Positions 8,746 through 17,621 of a stretch of DNA of 64,000 bases are shown here, in pieces. This DNA is from CAIWHR01 sp963713275. Lineage in GTDB: Bacteria > Pseudomonadota > Gammaproteobacteria > Burkholderiales > Casimicrobiaceae. Below the pieces are notes generated by a model. It was not told where the DNA came from and made no database searches. It saw nothing but the letters and a program-made list of their open reading frames with translations. The position numbers and the translations under genes were made by a program. How positions within the stretch are numbered: the first letter of the stretch is position 1; each line of letters starts with the position of its first letter. Where the stretch lies: contig CAVQLG010000025.1 in NCBI GenBank assembly GCA_963713275.1, positions 1 through 64,000 on the forward strand, written 5' to 3'.

Positions 8746-11190
8746 ATGAGAAAGCTGAGCCTGATTGATTGGGGATTCCTACAAGCGGAGACGCCCGAAA
8801 GCCCGGCGCATGTGGCCGGCCTATGGATCTTCCAGTTGCCCAAGGGCTATCGCGGCAGTTACTTCCGTCACCTGATGGAGGGTCTGGACGACTGGCAGCG
8901 GGTCAACCCACCCTTCAACCTGAAACTCAAGATCCCCGTACCCATGCTCGACTTGCCGAGTTGGATCGAAGACGAGCATTTCGATCTGGATTACCACGTC
9001 CGCTATGCGAGCTTGCCCAAACCGGGAACGCCGGACCTACTGATGGATCTGGTCGAGCGCATCCATAGCTGCCTGCTGGACCGCTCCCGGCCCTTGTGGG
9101 AGCTCCACTTCATCGAGGGTTTGCAGGGCAGGCGCGTCGCCATCTACTGCAAGATCCACCATGCTCTCGTCGACGGAATGGCAGGCCTGGAGCTCATGGT
9201 GAGTACCTTTGGGCAATCCCCCGAAGCGCGCGCCGTCCGGCCCGTGTGGCAGCCGCTGCCCGAGCCGTCCGCTGAGGATCGTCCAAGCGGATTGCTGGCC
9301 AGGGTGGGCGGGGTTTACGCCAGCGTGCTGGGCCAAATTCGCTCCCTGCCTGAGCTTTCGGCCACCTTGGCGAATATAGGTCTGCGGGCCCTGAACTTGC
9401 GCGAAAGCAAGGTCACACTGCCTTTCACGGCCCCCAGGACCTTGATGAACGTGCCGATTTCGGCTCAGCGCCGATTCGCCGTCCATTCCCTGTCCCTGAC
9501 TGCGGTCAAGACCCTGGGCGAGGCTGCGGACGCCACCGTGAACGACGTAATCCTGGCCGTTTGTGCCGGTGCGCTCAGGCGTTACCTCACCGCCAAGCAG
9601 GCGTTGCCCGAGCAGTCCCTGGTCGCCTGGATGCCGGTCTCCGTGCGTTCGGCAGAGGGCGACCAAACCGGTAATCAGGTAGCCGTTCTCTTATGTTCCC
9701 TCGCCACCGAGCTGGAAGATCCGCTGCAGCGTTTCAGCGCCATCAAAGCCTCTGCCAGCGCGGCCAAGACCCAGTTCAGCGAACGCACGCTGGAGGTCAC
9801 CAGCCAACACAATCTGCTGCTCGGTGGACTGCTGATGCTCACGCAGCAGCTTGGGATGACCGGACGCGTTGCGCCGCCGGCCAATGTGGTGATTTCCAAC
9901 GTGCCCGGTGCGGGGGAAGCACTCTATCTCAACGGTGCCAAGTTAGTGGCCCAGTATCCGTTGTCGATGCTGATCGATGGGCTGGCGCTCAATATCACCA
10001 TCACCCGCCATGCCGATCGCCTGGACTTCGGGTTGCTGGCCTGCCGCCAGGCACTGCCGGACGTGGGCGCGCTGGCGGATTACCTGGATGACGCCTTTAC
10101 CGAGTTGAAGGCCGCGCTGACATCGCCGCCCATGGGCGCTGCCAAGAAGAAAAAGGGGGCCGCGCCCAAGGAAGAAACTACGGCCAAGACGCCAGCGAAA
10201 CACGGAGGGCCTGTCCCTCGCATGGAGAAGCTGGTAACGGTTCTCGACCAGATCCCGATGGAGACCCTCAGCGCGGCGGTAAAGGGAGAACCGGTGGGGA
10301 AGGCGGCGGCGGCCGAGCTCAGGGAATCCCTGGACAAGCTGGATAAGACGATCGAAACCCTCAAGGCAGGTATCGTGCCCGATCCCAAGCGGGAGGGAAT
10401 CAATGGTCCTGACCCCAGCTTAATGAGAGCCCAGGCTGGCCTGTGGAACCTCTTGGTCGATTACTACTTCCGCCTGGAGATCCAAGGCTGGGAGCGGCTA
10501 CCGGAGCGACCGTCGTTGCTCGTCGGCATCCATTCAGGTGGCGCCCTGACCATGGACGCGTGGACACTGGTCTGGTCTTGGTGGCGGCGTTTTGGGGAAC
10601 GACGGATTCTCCATGGCACCGCCCACGATGCGCTGATGAATCTGCCGGGCCTGGGAGCCTACTTTGGTCGGGTCGGCGTGATCTCGCCCTCGCCGGAAAA
10701 CATCGCGGCGGCGTTCGCCGCTGGCCATGATGTGGTCCTCTGGCCGGGGGGTGAGGTGGATTCCTTCCGCACCTGGACCAAGCGCGACCAAGTCGTGCTG
10801 GGCGGCCGCAAGGGCTTCATTCGCTTGGCGATGCGCGCGGGCGTGCCGATCGTCCCGGTAGCGAGTGTCGGCGGGCACGACACCTTCTTTGTCCTTTCCG
10901 AAGGCCGCGGCATCGCCCGGGTGCTCGGCCTCAAGAAGCGCTTCCGCACGGAGCTTGCCCCAATTACCCTGAGTGTGCCTTTCGGGGTCAGTCTGGAGCT
11001 ACTCCCCGCCCATATTCCGCTCCCGGCAAAAATCCGCACCGAGTTCTTGGAGCCGGTCGAGCTTGATCCTGACCCCGAGCGGGTCAATGACAACGACTAT
11101 GTCGACCGCATGTATCGCGACATCGAAGGACGTATTCAAGGGGGAGTCGATCGACTGGCCCAGCGCCGGCAGTTCTTCGTCCTTGGGTGA
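8746..11190 (+). CDS. WS/DGAT acyltransferase fused to a lysophospholipid-acyltransferase-like domain
   Basis: The first part (about residues 1-460) is a wax ester synthase/diacylglycerol acyltransferase domain, with LSLIDWGFL at the N-terminus and the catalytic motif HHALVDG near residue 139. A Lys/Ala-rich linker (about 465-490) and a short helical stretch follow. The C-terminal part (about 560-814) resembles PlsC/DGAT-like glycerolipid acyltransferases, with GIHSGGALTMD in the place of the usual HX4D box, then WPGGEVDSFR and FIRLAMRAGVPIVPVASVGG. The ATG at 8746 is preferred over the one at 8713 because AAGGA sits just upstream and the conserved N-terminus starts there. Together the domains could perform successive acylations in storage lipid (wax ester or triacylglycerol) synthesis; that coupling is inference. 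The gene appears less GC-rich than its neighbours, which suggests acquisition. Confidence 0.85.
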   Translation: MRKLSLIDWGFLQAETPESPAHVAGLWIFQLPKGYRGSYFRHLMEGLDDWQRVNPPFNLKLKIPVPMLDLPSWIEDEHFDLDYHVRYASLPKPGTPDLLMDLVERIHSCLLDRSRPLWELHFIEGLQGRRVAIYCKIHHALVDGMAGLELMVSTFGQSPEARAVRPVWQPLPEPSAEDRPSGLLARVGGVYASVLGQIRSLPELSATLANIGLRALNLRESKVTLPFTAPRTLMNVPISAQRRFAVHSLSLTAVKTLGEAADATVNDVILAVCAGALRRYLTAKQALPEQSLVAWMPVSVRSAEGDQTGNQVAVLLCSLATELEDPLQRFSAIKASASAAKTQFSERTLEVTSQHNLLLGGLLMLTQQLGMTGRVAPPANVVISNVPGAGEALYLNGAKLVAQYPLSMLIDGLALNITITRHADRLDFGLLACRQALPDVGALADYLDDAFTELKAALTSPPMGAAKKKKGAAPKEETTAKTPAKHGGPVPRMEKLVTVLDQIPMETLSAAVKGEPVGKAAAAELRESLDKLDKTIETLKAGIVPDPKREGINGPDPSLMRAQAGLWNLLVDYYFRLEIQGWERLPERPSLLVGIHSGGALTMDAWTLVWSWWRRFGERRILHGTAHDALMNLPGLGAYFGRVGVISPSPENIAAAFAAGHDVVLWPGGEVDSFRTWTKRDQVVLGGRKGFIRLAMRAGVPIVPVASVGGHDTFFVLSEGRGIARVLGLKKRFRTELAPITLSVPFGVSLELLPAHIPLPAKIRTEFLEPVELDPDPERVNDNDYVDRMYRDIEGRIQGGVDRLAQRRQFFVLG

Positions 11191-11487
11191 ACCTGCGGGG
11201 CGCGAATTCGTCGTCAACCTGCAATCGGCGCCTGGAACAGCCCGCAGCAGTGCTTCTGCCAAGCGTAGTCAGCAAACGAACGACGCGCGGGGGGAGGGTG
11301 CGCCGGCCGCTTCCCGAAACGCCAGGGTGCACTTCCGATTTGGTCCAGTCTTCATTTCCAACCTCCACAAGGTCAAACGAGATCCACCATACGCTGATCA
11401 AGGCGGAAGCACTGGTGACCCGGCTGGCCACTCCCTCGCCGTCGCCATCGCCATCCCTGGAGGAGGGCGAGCTCCCCGCTCTCTCTC
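11191..11487. other. Intergenic stretch without a recognisable gene
   Basis: About 300 bases between the acyltransferase stop and the kinase remnant. No domain, repeat or terminator is visible. It may be further decayed sequence of the two-component locus downstream. Confidence 0.4.
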
Positions 11488-11820
11488 TTGAACCTGAAGG
11501 GCCAGTCCCTTGCGACCAACATCGGTTCCCTGTCGGTCCTCCTGCACGATGTCATAGCGCAGTCCCGCGCGTGGGCGGATGGGGTCGCCTTCGCCCTTGG
11601 CGGCCTGCTGGTGGCGATGGCGCTGCTGGCGATCATTTTGCTTGAACGTCAGATTCTGCGCCCGCTGCGTCAGTTGCGGCAGGCCATCGCCCAGCGCATC
11701 CTGCATCGCCACAACGGTCGCATCTGGGGCGAGGGCAAACCCAATGGCGGCGCCACTTTCTGGTTTGCCCTGCCACTCCCGGCATCGGGCAAGCCCGTTG
11801 CACGAGGACCAGCATCATGA
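11488..11820 (+). pseudogene. Sensor histidine kinase remnant with internal deletion
   Basis: The frame encodes a transmembrane segment (about residues 30-52), then a HAMP-like LERQILRPLRQLRQAIAQ. It continues directly into RILHRHNGRIWGEG and GGATFWFALP, which is the very end of a HATPase_c domain. The phosphoacceptor His domain and the N, G1 and F boxes that should lie between are missing, so a large internal deletion has joined the HAMP to the last ATPase strands. It begins with TTG or an unseen upstream start; the annotated start is only the beginning of the conserved frame. It overlaps the response-regulator remnant by four bases (ATGA), the usual arrangement of a kinase/regulator operon. 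It cannot be an active kinase. Confidence 0.7.
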
Positions 11821-12251
11821 GCACGAGCACGCAGGGAATGCAGGTAATCCTGGTGGAAGACAACGCCGCCGATCCCGAACTCACTATGGATGCGTTGCGG
11901 CGCAGCGGGATGGTCAACACCGTGCAATGGGTTAGGGATGGCGCGGAAGCCCTGGACGTCCTGTTCGAACACGGCGCCGATTCGATTGCATTCCCCTTCT
12001 GCGACTCCGACACCCTGGTGATCGCCACGGCGACCGGCGATGGCACCGTGGCCGTGGCCGTCGTCGTATACCGCGAGTGCGCGCGCTGGCCAAGATGGAA
12101 CGGGAGTGCCGCAAGACGATGGGTCCGTTCGTCGCCGCCGACCCGGAGTAACCGCTCCTGCGGCGTGGGCCGTCGACGTGTTGCACTGATTGCGGCGGTC
12201 AAGACGTTCGCCGACCGGGATCCTCCAGACTGGCCATGGCAACAGAAGTAG
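11817..12251 (+). pseudogene. Truncated response regulator (Rcp1-like receiver remnant)
   Basis: The first 45 or so residues match the start of a single-domain receiver: VILVEDNAADPELTMDALRR carries the acidic pocket, followed by VQWVRDGAEALDVLF. After that the frame loses all receiver features. The phosphoacceptor Asp strand, the conserved Thr and the Lys are absent and the remaining sequence is low-complexity. The gene is therefore broken after the second beta-strand. Its ATG overlaps the stop of the kinase remnant upstream, so the two were once a translationally coupled pair. Confidence 0.7.
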
Positions 12252-12291
12252 GCTGCCGTTCCACTGCGGCGGAGCTGGGTTAGGTGCCGCG

Positions 12292-13251
12292 TCAGTGGCG
12301 GTGCGCGTGGTGCGCATCCGGTACGTGCGGATGCGCATGCCGCAGCGGCTCATGCCGATGCCAGTGGCTGTGCGCACCGGCCGGCATCGGGAGATGCACA
12401 TGGTCATGGTGGCCATCGTCGTGGCGGTGCGCATGCTCGTGCTCCATCACCTCGTGTCCATGCTCGTGGCCGTGCGACTCCGCCAAGTGCAGCAGCACCC
12501 CTGCCAACATCAGCGCGCAGCCCGCCGCCGTCAGCCCACTGGTCGATGGGTCGCCTAACGCTACGGCCAGTGCCGCCCCGATGAAGGGGGCGAAGGCGAA
12601 GACCGAACCTGTACGTGCGGCTCCGAATGCCCTCTGCGCTAACAAGTAGAAGCGAAGGCTCAGCCCGTAGCCGGTGGCGCCCACGGCGAGTAGGCCCAGC
12701 GCCGCACCCGGTGCGGGCAGCGACTCACCGAAGCCCACGACCAGAAGTGCGGTGGCAGTAGAACCCAGCATGGCTTTGGCGAGGACAACCTGACCCGGGT
12801 CGCGTTCGGCTAATGCGCGTGACAGCGTGTTGTCGAGGCCCCAGGCCGCGGTGGCCAGCAGCACGGCCAGCAGCCCCCACAGTCGCTCGCCGCCGTCGTG
12901 CGCTTGGTCGAGCACCAGCAGGCTGCCGCCAGCGAGCAGCAACACCATCGCCGCCCACACCCGACGGCCCATCGTCTCGCGGTAAAGCCGCCAAGCCAGC
13001 ACTGCCGTGAAGAGCGCCTCCAGCGTCAGTATCAGCGAGGCACTGGTCCCGCTGGTACGCTGCAGGCCCCACGCGAGCGCAACCGGGCCGACGACTGCAC
13101 CGGCAGTGGCCATCGCTAGTAGCCGTGGGAAATCACCACGCACCACGCGCGCCTCACGCTCGACACGCTGGCGCAATAGGGCACCTGTCAAGGCGGCTCC
13201 AGCGTAAAGCAGCGCAGCTGTCGCGAATGCGCTGACGCCGGACCCTAACTT
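12292..13251 (-). pseudogene. DMT/EamA-family permease with His-rich tail, 3' part (split by an IS)
   Basis: This fragment encodes most of a ten-helix drug/metabolite-transporter (EamA) permease, starting at the junction KLGSGVSAFATAALLY and ending in a striking tail with about 23 histidines in roughly 65 residues (for example HEHAHRHDDGHHDHVH). The missing N-terminus, ending GISTPLVQK, lies on the same strand at 15635-15749, beyond the insertion at 13252-15634. Removing the IS and one copy of the AACTT duplication restores LVQKLGSGVSAFATA in one frame. The His-rich tail suggests metal (Ni, Co or Zn) binding or sensing, but the substrate is unknown. The gene is inactivated. Confidence 0.85.
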
Positions 13252-13263
13252 CAGACTTCCGGA
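13247..13263. repeat. Left target duplication and inverted repeat of the 2.4-kb IS
   Basis: AACTT at 13247-13251 is the target duplication. CAGACTTCCGGA at 13252-13263 is the left terminal inverted repeat; it matches the right end perfectly over 12 bases, and the match continues imperfectly for a few more. Confidence 0.85.
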
Positions 13264-15634
13264 GCTCGCCCCGTAAGCGCAGGACAAGTCAGGAAACGAG
13301 GTTGGCACTTTGGTCGGGCCGGCGATCGCTGCTGAGGTGTATGCTTGGCACCTGCGTTTTGCCAAGAGCCTGCTATGTTCAAACAGTCGCTGCTTCCCGG
13401 CTTCCCTGAGGGCGCGCAACGAATTGGCGCGTCACTGAGCATTCTCGAACGAGACGGCCAGGTGATCTATTTCGTTGGGGGGGACAATTACTTCTCTCAC
13501 CCGCAAGACGACCTGAAGAGTCGGCGCTTTGTGTTGGCCAGCTTGATGGAGAACGGCCACGTGCGCGCTGTCGATCTCCAAGGGCCGCCTTTATGCCTTG
13601 CGCACCGCACGCTGATGAATTGGACGGCCCAATATCGCAAGCAAGGGTCGGTCTCGTTCTTTCGCAACGCCCCGGTTGCCAAGCCTGCAGTCATGAGCAC
13701 GGAGGTGAGCGCGCAATGCGCCGGTCTTCTGGCCGCGGGGACCCGCCCTTCCGTGGTGGCCCGGCAGGTGGGCATCAATGAATCGACGCTGCGCAAGGCG
13801 ATCAAGCGCCAGGCGATACCGGTGTTGCCCAAAGCGCCCGCGTGCGCCGAGCCTGACGGTGGCCAGGTTGGCGGCAGCACCAAGTCCGAGCGCAGCCGCG
13901 ACGACGCACAGGCAGCCCTGGGCATGGGCGTGGCCTGTACGCGCGCGGACGAGCGGATCGCAGCGGCGGTGGGGCTGTCCCAATGCGCGACCACGCGATT
14001 CGAGCCTGGCCAGGACGTGCAGATGGCCGGCGTGCTCGCCGGGCTGCCGGCGCTGTGCGCCAACGGCTTGCTCAGCGGACTGGGCCGGCACCTCCATCTT
14101 GCCGCCGGCTTCTATAGCGCCTTGCACATTCTCCTGGTGCTCGGCTTCATGGCGCTAGGCCGGATCCGCCGCCCTGAAGGGCTGCGCCACATCCCGCCCG
14201 GTGAGTTTGGCAAGGTCATAGGGCTGGATCGGGTACCGGAGGTGCGCACCCTGCGCGAGAAGATCGCCTTGATGGCCGCCAAGGGCGACCCCGGCGCGTG
14301 GATGAAGGAACTCAGCAAGAACTGGATGGAGGGCGACCCCGAAGAGGCGGGCTACCTGTACGTGGATGGGCATGTGCGGGTCTACCACGGTGAACGCGCC
14401 ACGCTGCCGCGGCGCTTCGTCTCGCGAGAGCGCTTGTGCCTGCGCGGGACGACCGACTACTGGGTCAACGACGCGGTGGGCCGGCCCTTCTTCGTGGTCT
14501 CCAAGGCCGTCACCGAAGGGCTGGCTGATGCGCTGCTCAATGACATCGTGCCGCAGCTGTTGCCGAGCGTCCCGCAGCAACCCAGCAAAGCCGAGTTGAG
14601 CAGCGACCCGTTGCTGCACCGCTTCGTGATGGTGTTCGACCGGGAGGGCGCCACGCACAGCTTGCTCAGCCAGCTCTGGGAACAGCGCATCGGCGCGCTG
14701 ACCTACCGCAAGAACGTCAAGGACCTCTGGCCCGAGACCGAGTTCGTCGAGCAAGAGGTGCTCGCCCCGGGCGGTGAGAGCTCGCGCATGAAGCTGGCGA
14801 TGCGCCAGACCGAGCTCGCGGCAGGCAACGCCACCATCCCCGTGACGGAGGTGCGCCGACTCACACCGACGGGGCATCAAACCGCCGTCATCACCACCGC
14901 AAGGCGCCTGGATCCCACCCTCATGGCCAGCCGGATGTTCTCCCGTTGGTGCCAGGAAAACTTCTTCGCCTACATGATGCAGCACTATGATATTGATGGA
15001 CTAATTGAGTACGGCGTGCAAAGCCTTCCTGGCACCGTACGAGTCGTCAACCCGGCCTGGCGCAAGCTCGACGCCGAGGTCAGGAAGGCGCGTCAAGCCG
15101 AGCGACGGCTGCAGGCCAAAGTGGCCATGAGCAGCGTAGAAAACGGTGCCGGGATTCAGAAGAAGGCCGAGTCCGTGGAGGCCATGCAAGCCGTGCAAGA
15201 ACAGCTCGGGCAGCTGCGACTCCAGCGCAAGGGCACCCCGAGGAAGGTCACTCTCGACAGCCTGCCCGAGGACCAGCGGCCCAACGAGTTATTGCCTCTG
15301 GGCAAGATGCTGTGCGACACCGTGAAGATGATCGCCTACCGCGCCGAGACCGCCTTGGTGGCGCTGTTGAGACGCCATTTGAAGAACGAGGACGAGGCCC
15401 GCGCACTGATACGCGATCTGTTCACCGCCAGCGCCGACATCGAGCCCGACGAGCGCGCAAAGACCCTGACCATCAGAATTCACCGAATGGCTAATCCCGC
15501 ACAGGACAAAGCCATTGCAAGCCTGCTCGATGAGCTAACTCAGCAGGGCTTCTGCCATCCCGAAACCGGCGCGAGAATGATCTATGCGCTGGTGTGAGGT
15601 GCCGTTCGGATTTCCGCCGAGATCCGGAAGTCTG
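13252..15634 (+). mobile_element. Insertion sequence (2383 bp) in the DMT permease gene
   Basis: The element is bounded by the inverted repeat CAGACTTCCGGA (left end; its complement TCCGGAAGTCTG forms the right end) and flanked by the 5-bp direct duplication AACTT on both sides. It carries one long transposase gene on the plus strand, opposite to the gene it interrupts. The boundaries are supported independently: removing the element restores the permease reading frame. The family is not identified with confidence. Confidence 0.88.
13375..15597 (+). CDS. Large DDE-type transposase of the 2.4-kb IS
   Basis: A protein of 740 residues fills the element; its stop codon lies 37 bases from the right end. 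A helix-turn-helix-like stretch (GTRPSVVARQVGINESTLRK, about residues 121-140) is followed by a catalytic-like core with YLYVDGHVRVYHG (about 329) and VMVFDREG (about 417), which supply two candidate acidic residues. A charged C-terminal region includes a coiled-coil-like segment rich in Lys, Glu and Gln. The ATG at 13375 is chosen because MFKQSLLPGFPEGA reads as a natural N-terminus; an earlier ATG at 13345 is possible. The protein mediates movement of its own element. Frame and length appear intact, so the copy may be active. I do not recognise the exact IS family. Confidence 0.8.
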   Translation: MFKQSLLPGFPEGAQRIGASLSILERDGQVIYFVGGDNYFSHPQDDLKSRRFVLASLMENGHVRAVDLQGPPLCLAHRTLMNWTAQYRKQGSVSFFRNAPVAKPAVMSTEVSAQCAGLLAAGTRPSVVARQVGINESTLRKAIKRQAIPVLPKAPACAEPDGGQVGGSTKSERSRDDAQAALGMGVACTRADERIAAAVGLSQCATTRFEPGQDVQMAGVLAGLPALCANGLLSGLGRHLHLAAGFYSALHILLVLGFMALGRIRRPEGLRHIPPGEFGKVIGLDRVPEVRTLREKIALMAAKGDPGAWMKELSKNWMEGDPEEAGYLYVDGHVRVYHGERATLPRRFVSRERLCLRGTTDYWVNDAVGRPFFVVSKAVTEGLADALLNDIVPQLLPSVPQQPSKAELSSDPLLHRFVMVFDREGATHSLLSQLWEQRIGALTYRKNVKDLWPETEFVEQEVLAPGGESSRMKLAMRQTELAAGNATIPVTEVRRLTPTGHQTAVITTARRLDPTLMASRMFSRWCQENFFAYMMQHYDIDGLIEYGVQSLPGTVRVVNPAWRKLDAEVRKARQAERRLQAKVAMSSVENGAGIQKKAESVEAMQAVQEQLGQLRLQRKGTPRKVTLDSLPEDQRPNELLPLGKMLCDTVKMIAYRAETALVALLRRHLKNEDEARALIRDLFTASADIEPDERAKTLTIRIHRMANPAQDKAIASLLDELTQQGFCHPETGARMIYALV

Positions 15635-15639
15635 AACTT
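15623..15639. repeat. Right inverted repeat and target duplication of the 2.4-kb IS
   Basis: TCCGGAAGTCTG at 15623-15634 is the right terminal inverted repeat and AACTT at 15635-15639 the second copy of the target duplication. Confidence 0.85.
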
Positions 15640-15749
15640 CTGGACGAGCGGTGTGCTGATGCCGAACAGCACCGCCGCAGTCAATGCCAACAGGCCGCCG
15701 CGCACCGCAGGCCACCGCGCAGGCCGTGGATTGGTTGACGTTGAACTAC
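15635..15749 (-). pseudogene. DMT/EamA-family permease, 5' part
   Basis: Read on the minus strand this gives RWPAVRGGLLALTAAVLFG and then ISTPLVQK, the first transmembrane helix of the permease whose remainder lies at 12292-13251. No start codon is visible directly upstream. The coding frame ends where a 16-base direct repeat begins (15749), next to the IS110-family element, so the 5' end was probably removed by a second event. The gene thus appears damaged at two points. Confidence 0.8.
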
Positions 15750-15838
15750 TCTTGAGAAACAAAAGCTGTAAGTTGCTGTTTTTTATAGAACACCCTGTCC
15801 GCGGGACAGCGGGCACGGAATGCTCTTGAGAAACAAAA
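15749..15838. repeat. 16-bp direct repeat at the IS110 border
   Basis: CTCTTGAGAAACAAAA occurs at 15749-15764 and again at 15823-15838, 74 bases apart. The second copy runs into the 3' end of the IS110-family element and the first abuts the truncated permease gene. The stretch in between includes the palindrome GTCCGCGGGAC. Confidence 0.7.
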
Positions 15839-17460
15839 ACATCTAACCCATTGTTTTCATGCGGGGGCCGAGGCCGGATTGATCTCGAAGCCCAGGGCTG
15901 CGGCGCGGCGCTTGAGGGCCGCAATACTGCGCTGGCGCTGTTGCTCTTCGTAGTGCTGTTGACCTTTGTCGACGAAGGCTTCGCCACGGGTGAGCATGAA
16001 GTACACCATGCGGGCTAGCTTGTGCGCCACCGCGGTGTTGGCCCGCGGCTTGTCCATGCGGCTGCACAGGCGGCGGTAGAACGCGCCCAACGCCGAGTCG
16101 CTGTGCGACAGGCTCATCGCGGCCATCTTCAGCGCCTGGCGCACCCGATTGGCGGAGCGCTTGGTTTTCGCCGACAGGACTTTGCCACCGCTGATCTTGG
16201 TCCCCGGGCATAGCCCCAGCCACGAACAAAAGTGCTTGACGGTTTCGAAGCGACTCAGGTCGGGGCCAATCTCGGACAGGATCTTCATCACTGCCGCCAA
16301 GCCCAGCCCGTCGATCCGCGTGAGGTCCACGCCGGCCCAGTTGGCCAGTATCTGGCGAGCATCGAACTGCAGGCGCAGCTTGCTGCCCGCGCGCGGTACT
16401 TTGCCCAGATCGACCTTCGACTGCCCCAAATCGGTCAGCAGCGCTTGCAGCTTTGCGTCGCATTCGGCGAGGTGTCGGGCAATGTCGTCGTACATTGCCA
16501 GTGACTGGCTCAGCACGAACAGGTGCTCGTCGCGCCAGTTCCCGGTGAGCGCCTTGGTAATCTCCTCGGCGCTGGCCTTGACGCGGCCGTTGCGGTGGCG
16601 AGCCAGCGCCTTGGGATCGCGCTCGCCGGCCACGATAGCGCGGATGATCGCCTGGCCGGTCATGCCCATCACATCGGTGAGCACCTCGGTCAGCTGGATA
16701 TTCATTTGCACCAGCGCCTTCTGCATGCGCTGCACCCAGCTCGCCTGCTCGGCCAGCAGCACCTCGCGTTGGCGGGCCACCGCGCGCACCACGCAGACCT
16801 CGCCGTCGGGGCGCCACGCCGCGCGAAGGAACCCCAGGCTCATCAGTTTTTGCAGCCACTGACAATCCTGCACGTCGCTCTTACGCCCCGGCACGTACTT
16901 CATCTGCCGCGCGTCAACCAGCCAAACTTTCAGCCCGCGCTGCTCCAGGACTTCAAATACTGGAATCCAATAGACCCCGGTCGACTCCAGCGCGACGGTA
17001 TCGACACCGCACGCCAGCAGCCAGTCGGCCAGCGCGTTCAGGTCGTCCGTCATTGCGCCAAATTCACGAACCGATTCCTCCGCCAAGTGTGGTGGCACCG
17101 CCACCCAGTGGCCCGATGCGCCAACGTCAATCCCCGCCGCGTTCGGAAACACCTCGTCGTCTCGCTTGCGCATCGCCATCGCTTTCTCCAGAATCGTCAA
17201 CGAACGGCAGCGCCATGGGAAACGTCGAATTCGACTCGATCTCTTGAACGGGATGCGCATCGCTGCGCTCACCACTGTCACCGACGAATCCCGGACCATG
17301 CTCACAAGCGGGCTCGCTTACGCTCGCACCAATGCTGGGTCGGTCAATTCAGCGCTACCGTTCGCTTTTTACCGCAACTCGGTGGCCAATGCACTCCCCG
17401 GTGCCGCATGCCATGTTTCTCCGCGAACACCGCGCCCGCGACAGCGGGATTGGGATGCTC
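15826..17460 (-). mobile_element. IS110-family element (boundaries approximate)
   Basis: IS110 elements lack terminal inverted repeats, so the ends are set by a shared short core. ATGCTC ends at 15825 on one side and at 17460 on the other. Each core is preceded by a similar stretch of about 30 bases (15788-15819 and 17425-17454: GAACACC, then CGCG, then ACAGCGGG). The transposase gene lies on the minus strand, with about 280 non-coding bases on its 5' side and about 30 on its 3' side. That layout fits the IS110 subgroup rather than IS1111. The exact ends are inference. Confidence 0.6.
15857..17179 (-). CDS. IS110-family transposase (DEDD recombinase)
   Basis: A 440-residue protein with the N-terminal DEDD (RuvC-like) catalytic domain: AAGIDVGASGHWVAV near residue 15, VALESTGVYW near 60 and KYVPGRKSDVQDCQW near 95 supply the acidic residues. 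The C-terminal Transposase_20 domain contains the helix-hairpin-helix stretch IDGLGLAAVMKILSEIG and the Ser-containing ANRVRQALKMAAMSLSHSDS region. The start at 17179 is chosen because GGAGA lies just upstream; MRKRDD, two codons later, is the alternative. Members of this family are guided by a structured RNA from the non-coding end of the element. The gene looks intact. Confidence 0.93.
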   Translation of the reverse strand: MAMRKRDDEVFPNAAGIDVGASGHWVAVPPHLAEESVREFGAMTDDLNALADWLLACGVDTVALESTGVYWIPVFEVLEQRGLKVWLVDARQMKYVPGRKSDVQDCQWLQKLMSLGFLRAAWRPDGEVCVVRAVARQREVLLAEQASWVQRMQKALVQMNIQLTEVLTDVMGMTGQAIIRAIVAGERDPKALARHRNGRVKASAEEITKALTGNWRDEHLFVLSQSLAMYDDIARHLAECDAKLQALLTDLGQSKVDLGKVPRAGSKLRLQFDARQILANWAGVDLTRIDGLGLAAVMKILSEIGPDLSRFETVKHFCSWLGLCPGTKISGGKVLSAKTKRSANRVRQALKMAAMSLSHSDSALGAFYRRLCSRMDKPRANTAVAHKLARMVYFMLTRGEAFVDKGQQHYEEQQRQRSIAALKRRAAALGFEINPASAPA

Positions 17461-17552
17461 ACAAGGCAGGCGAACGGTGAGACCCGCGAAAGGAGGGGGC
17501 CGGCCCTGCTTTCGGACGGCCAACCCGTGGAACACGGCTCGCCCTTCGGAGA

Positions 17553-17580
17553 CAAAAAGATCGGGCACGCGGCCCGATTT
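17553..17580 (-). terminator. Rho-independent terminator of the small periplasmic protein gene
   Basis: On the minus strand, ATCGGGC and GCCCGAT form a 7-bp GC-rich stem around the loop CGCGT, followed by CTTTTTG. It lies about 40 bases past the stop codon at 17622, in the right orientation. Confidence 0.75.
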
Positions 17581-17621
17581 ATGAAACGTGGTGCTGCAAC
17601 GGGTCAGCACACGAAGCATGG

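Noticed and set aside
13497..14127. Antisense frames within the large transposase gene
   Set aside because: They follow the reverse of the transposase codons and show no domain.
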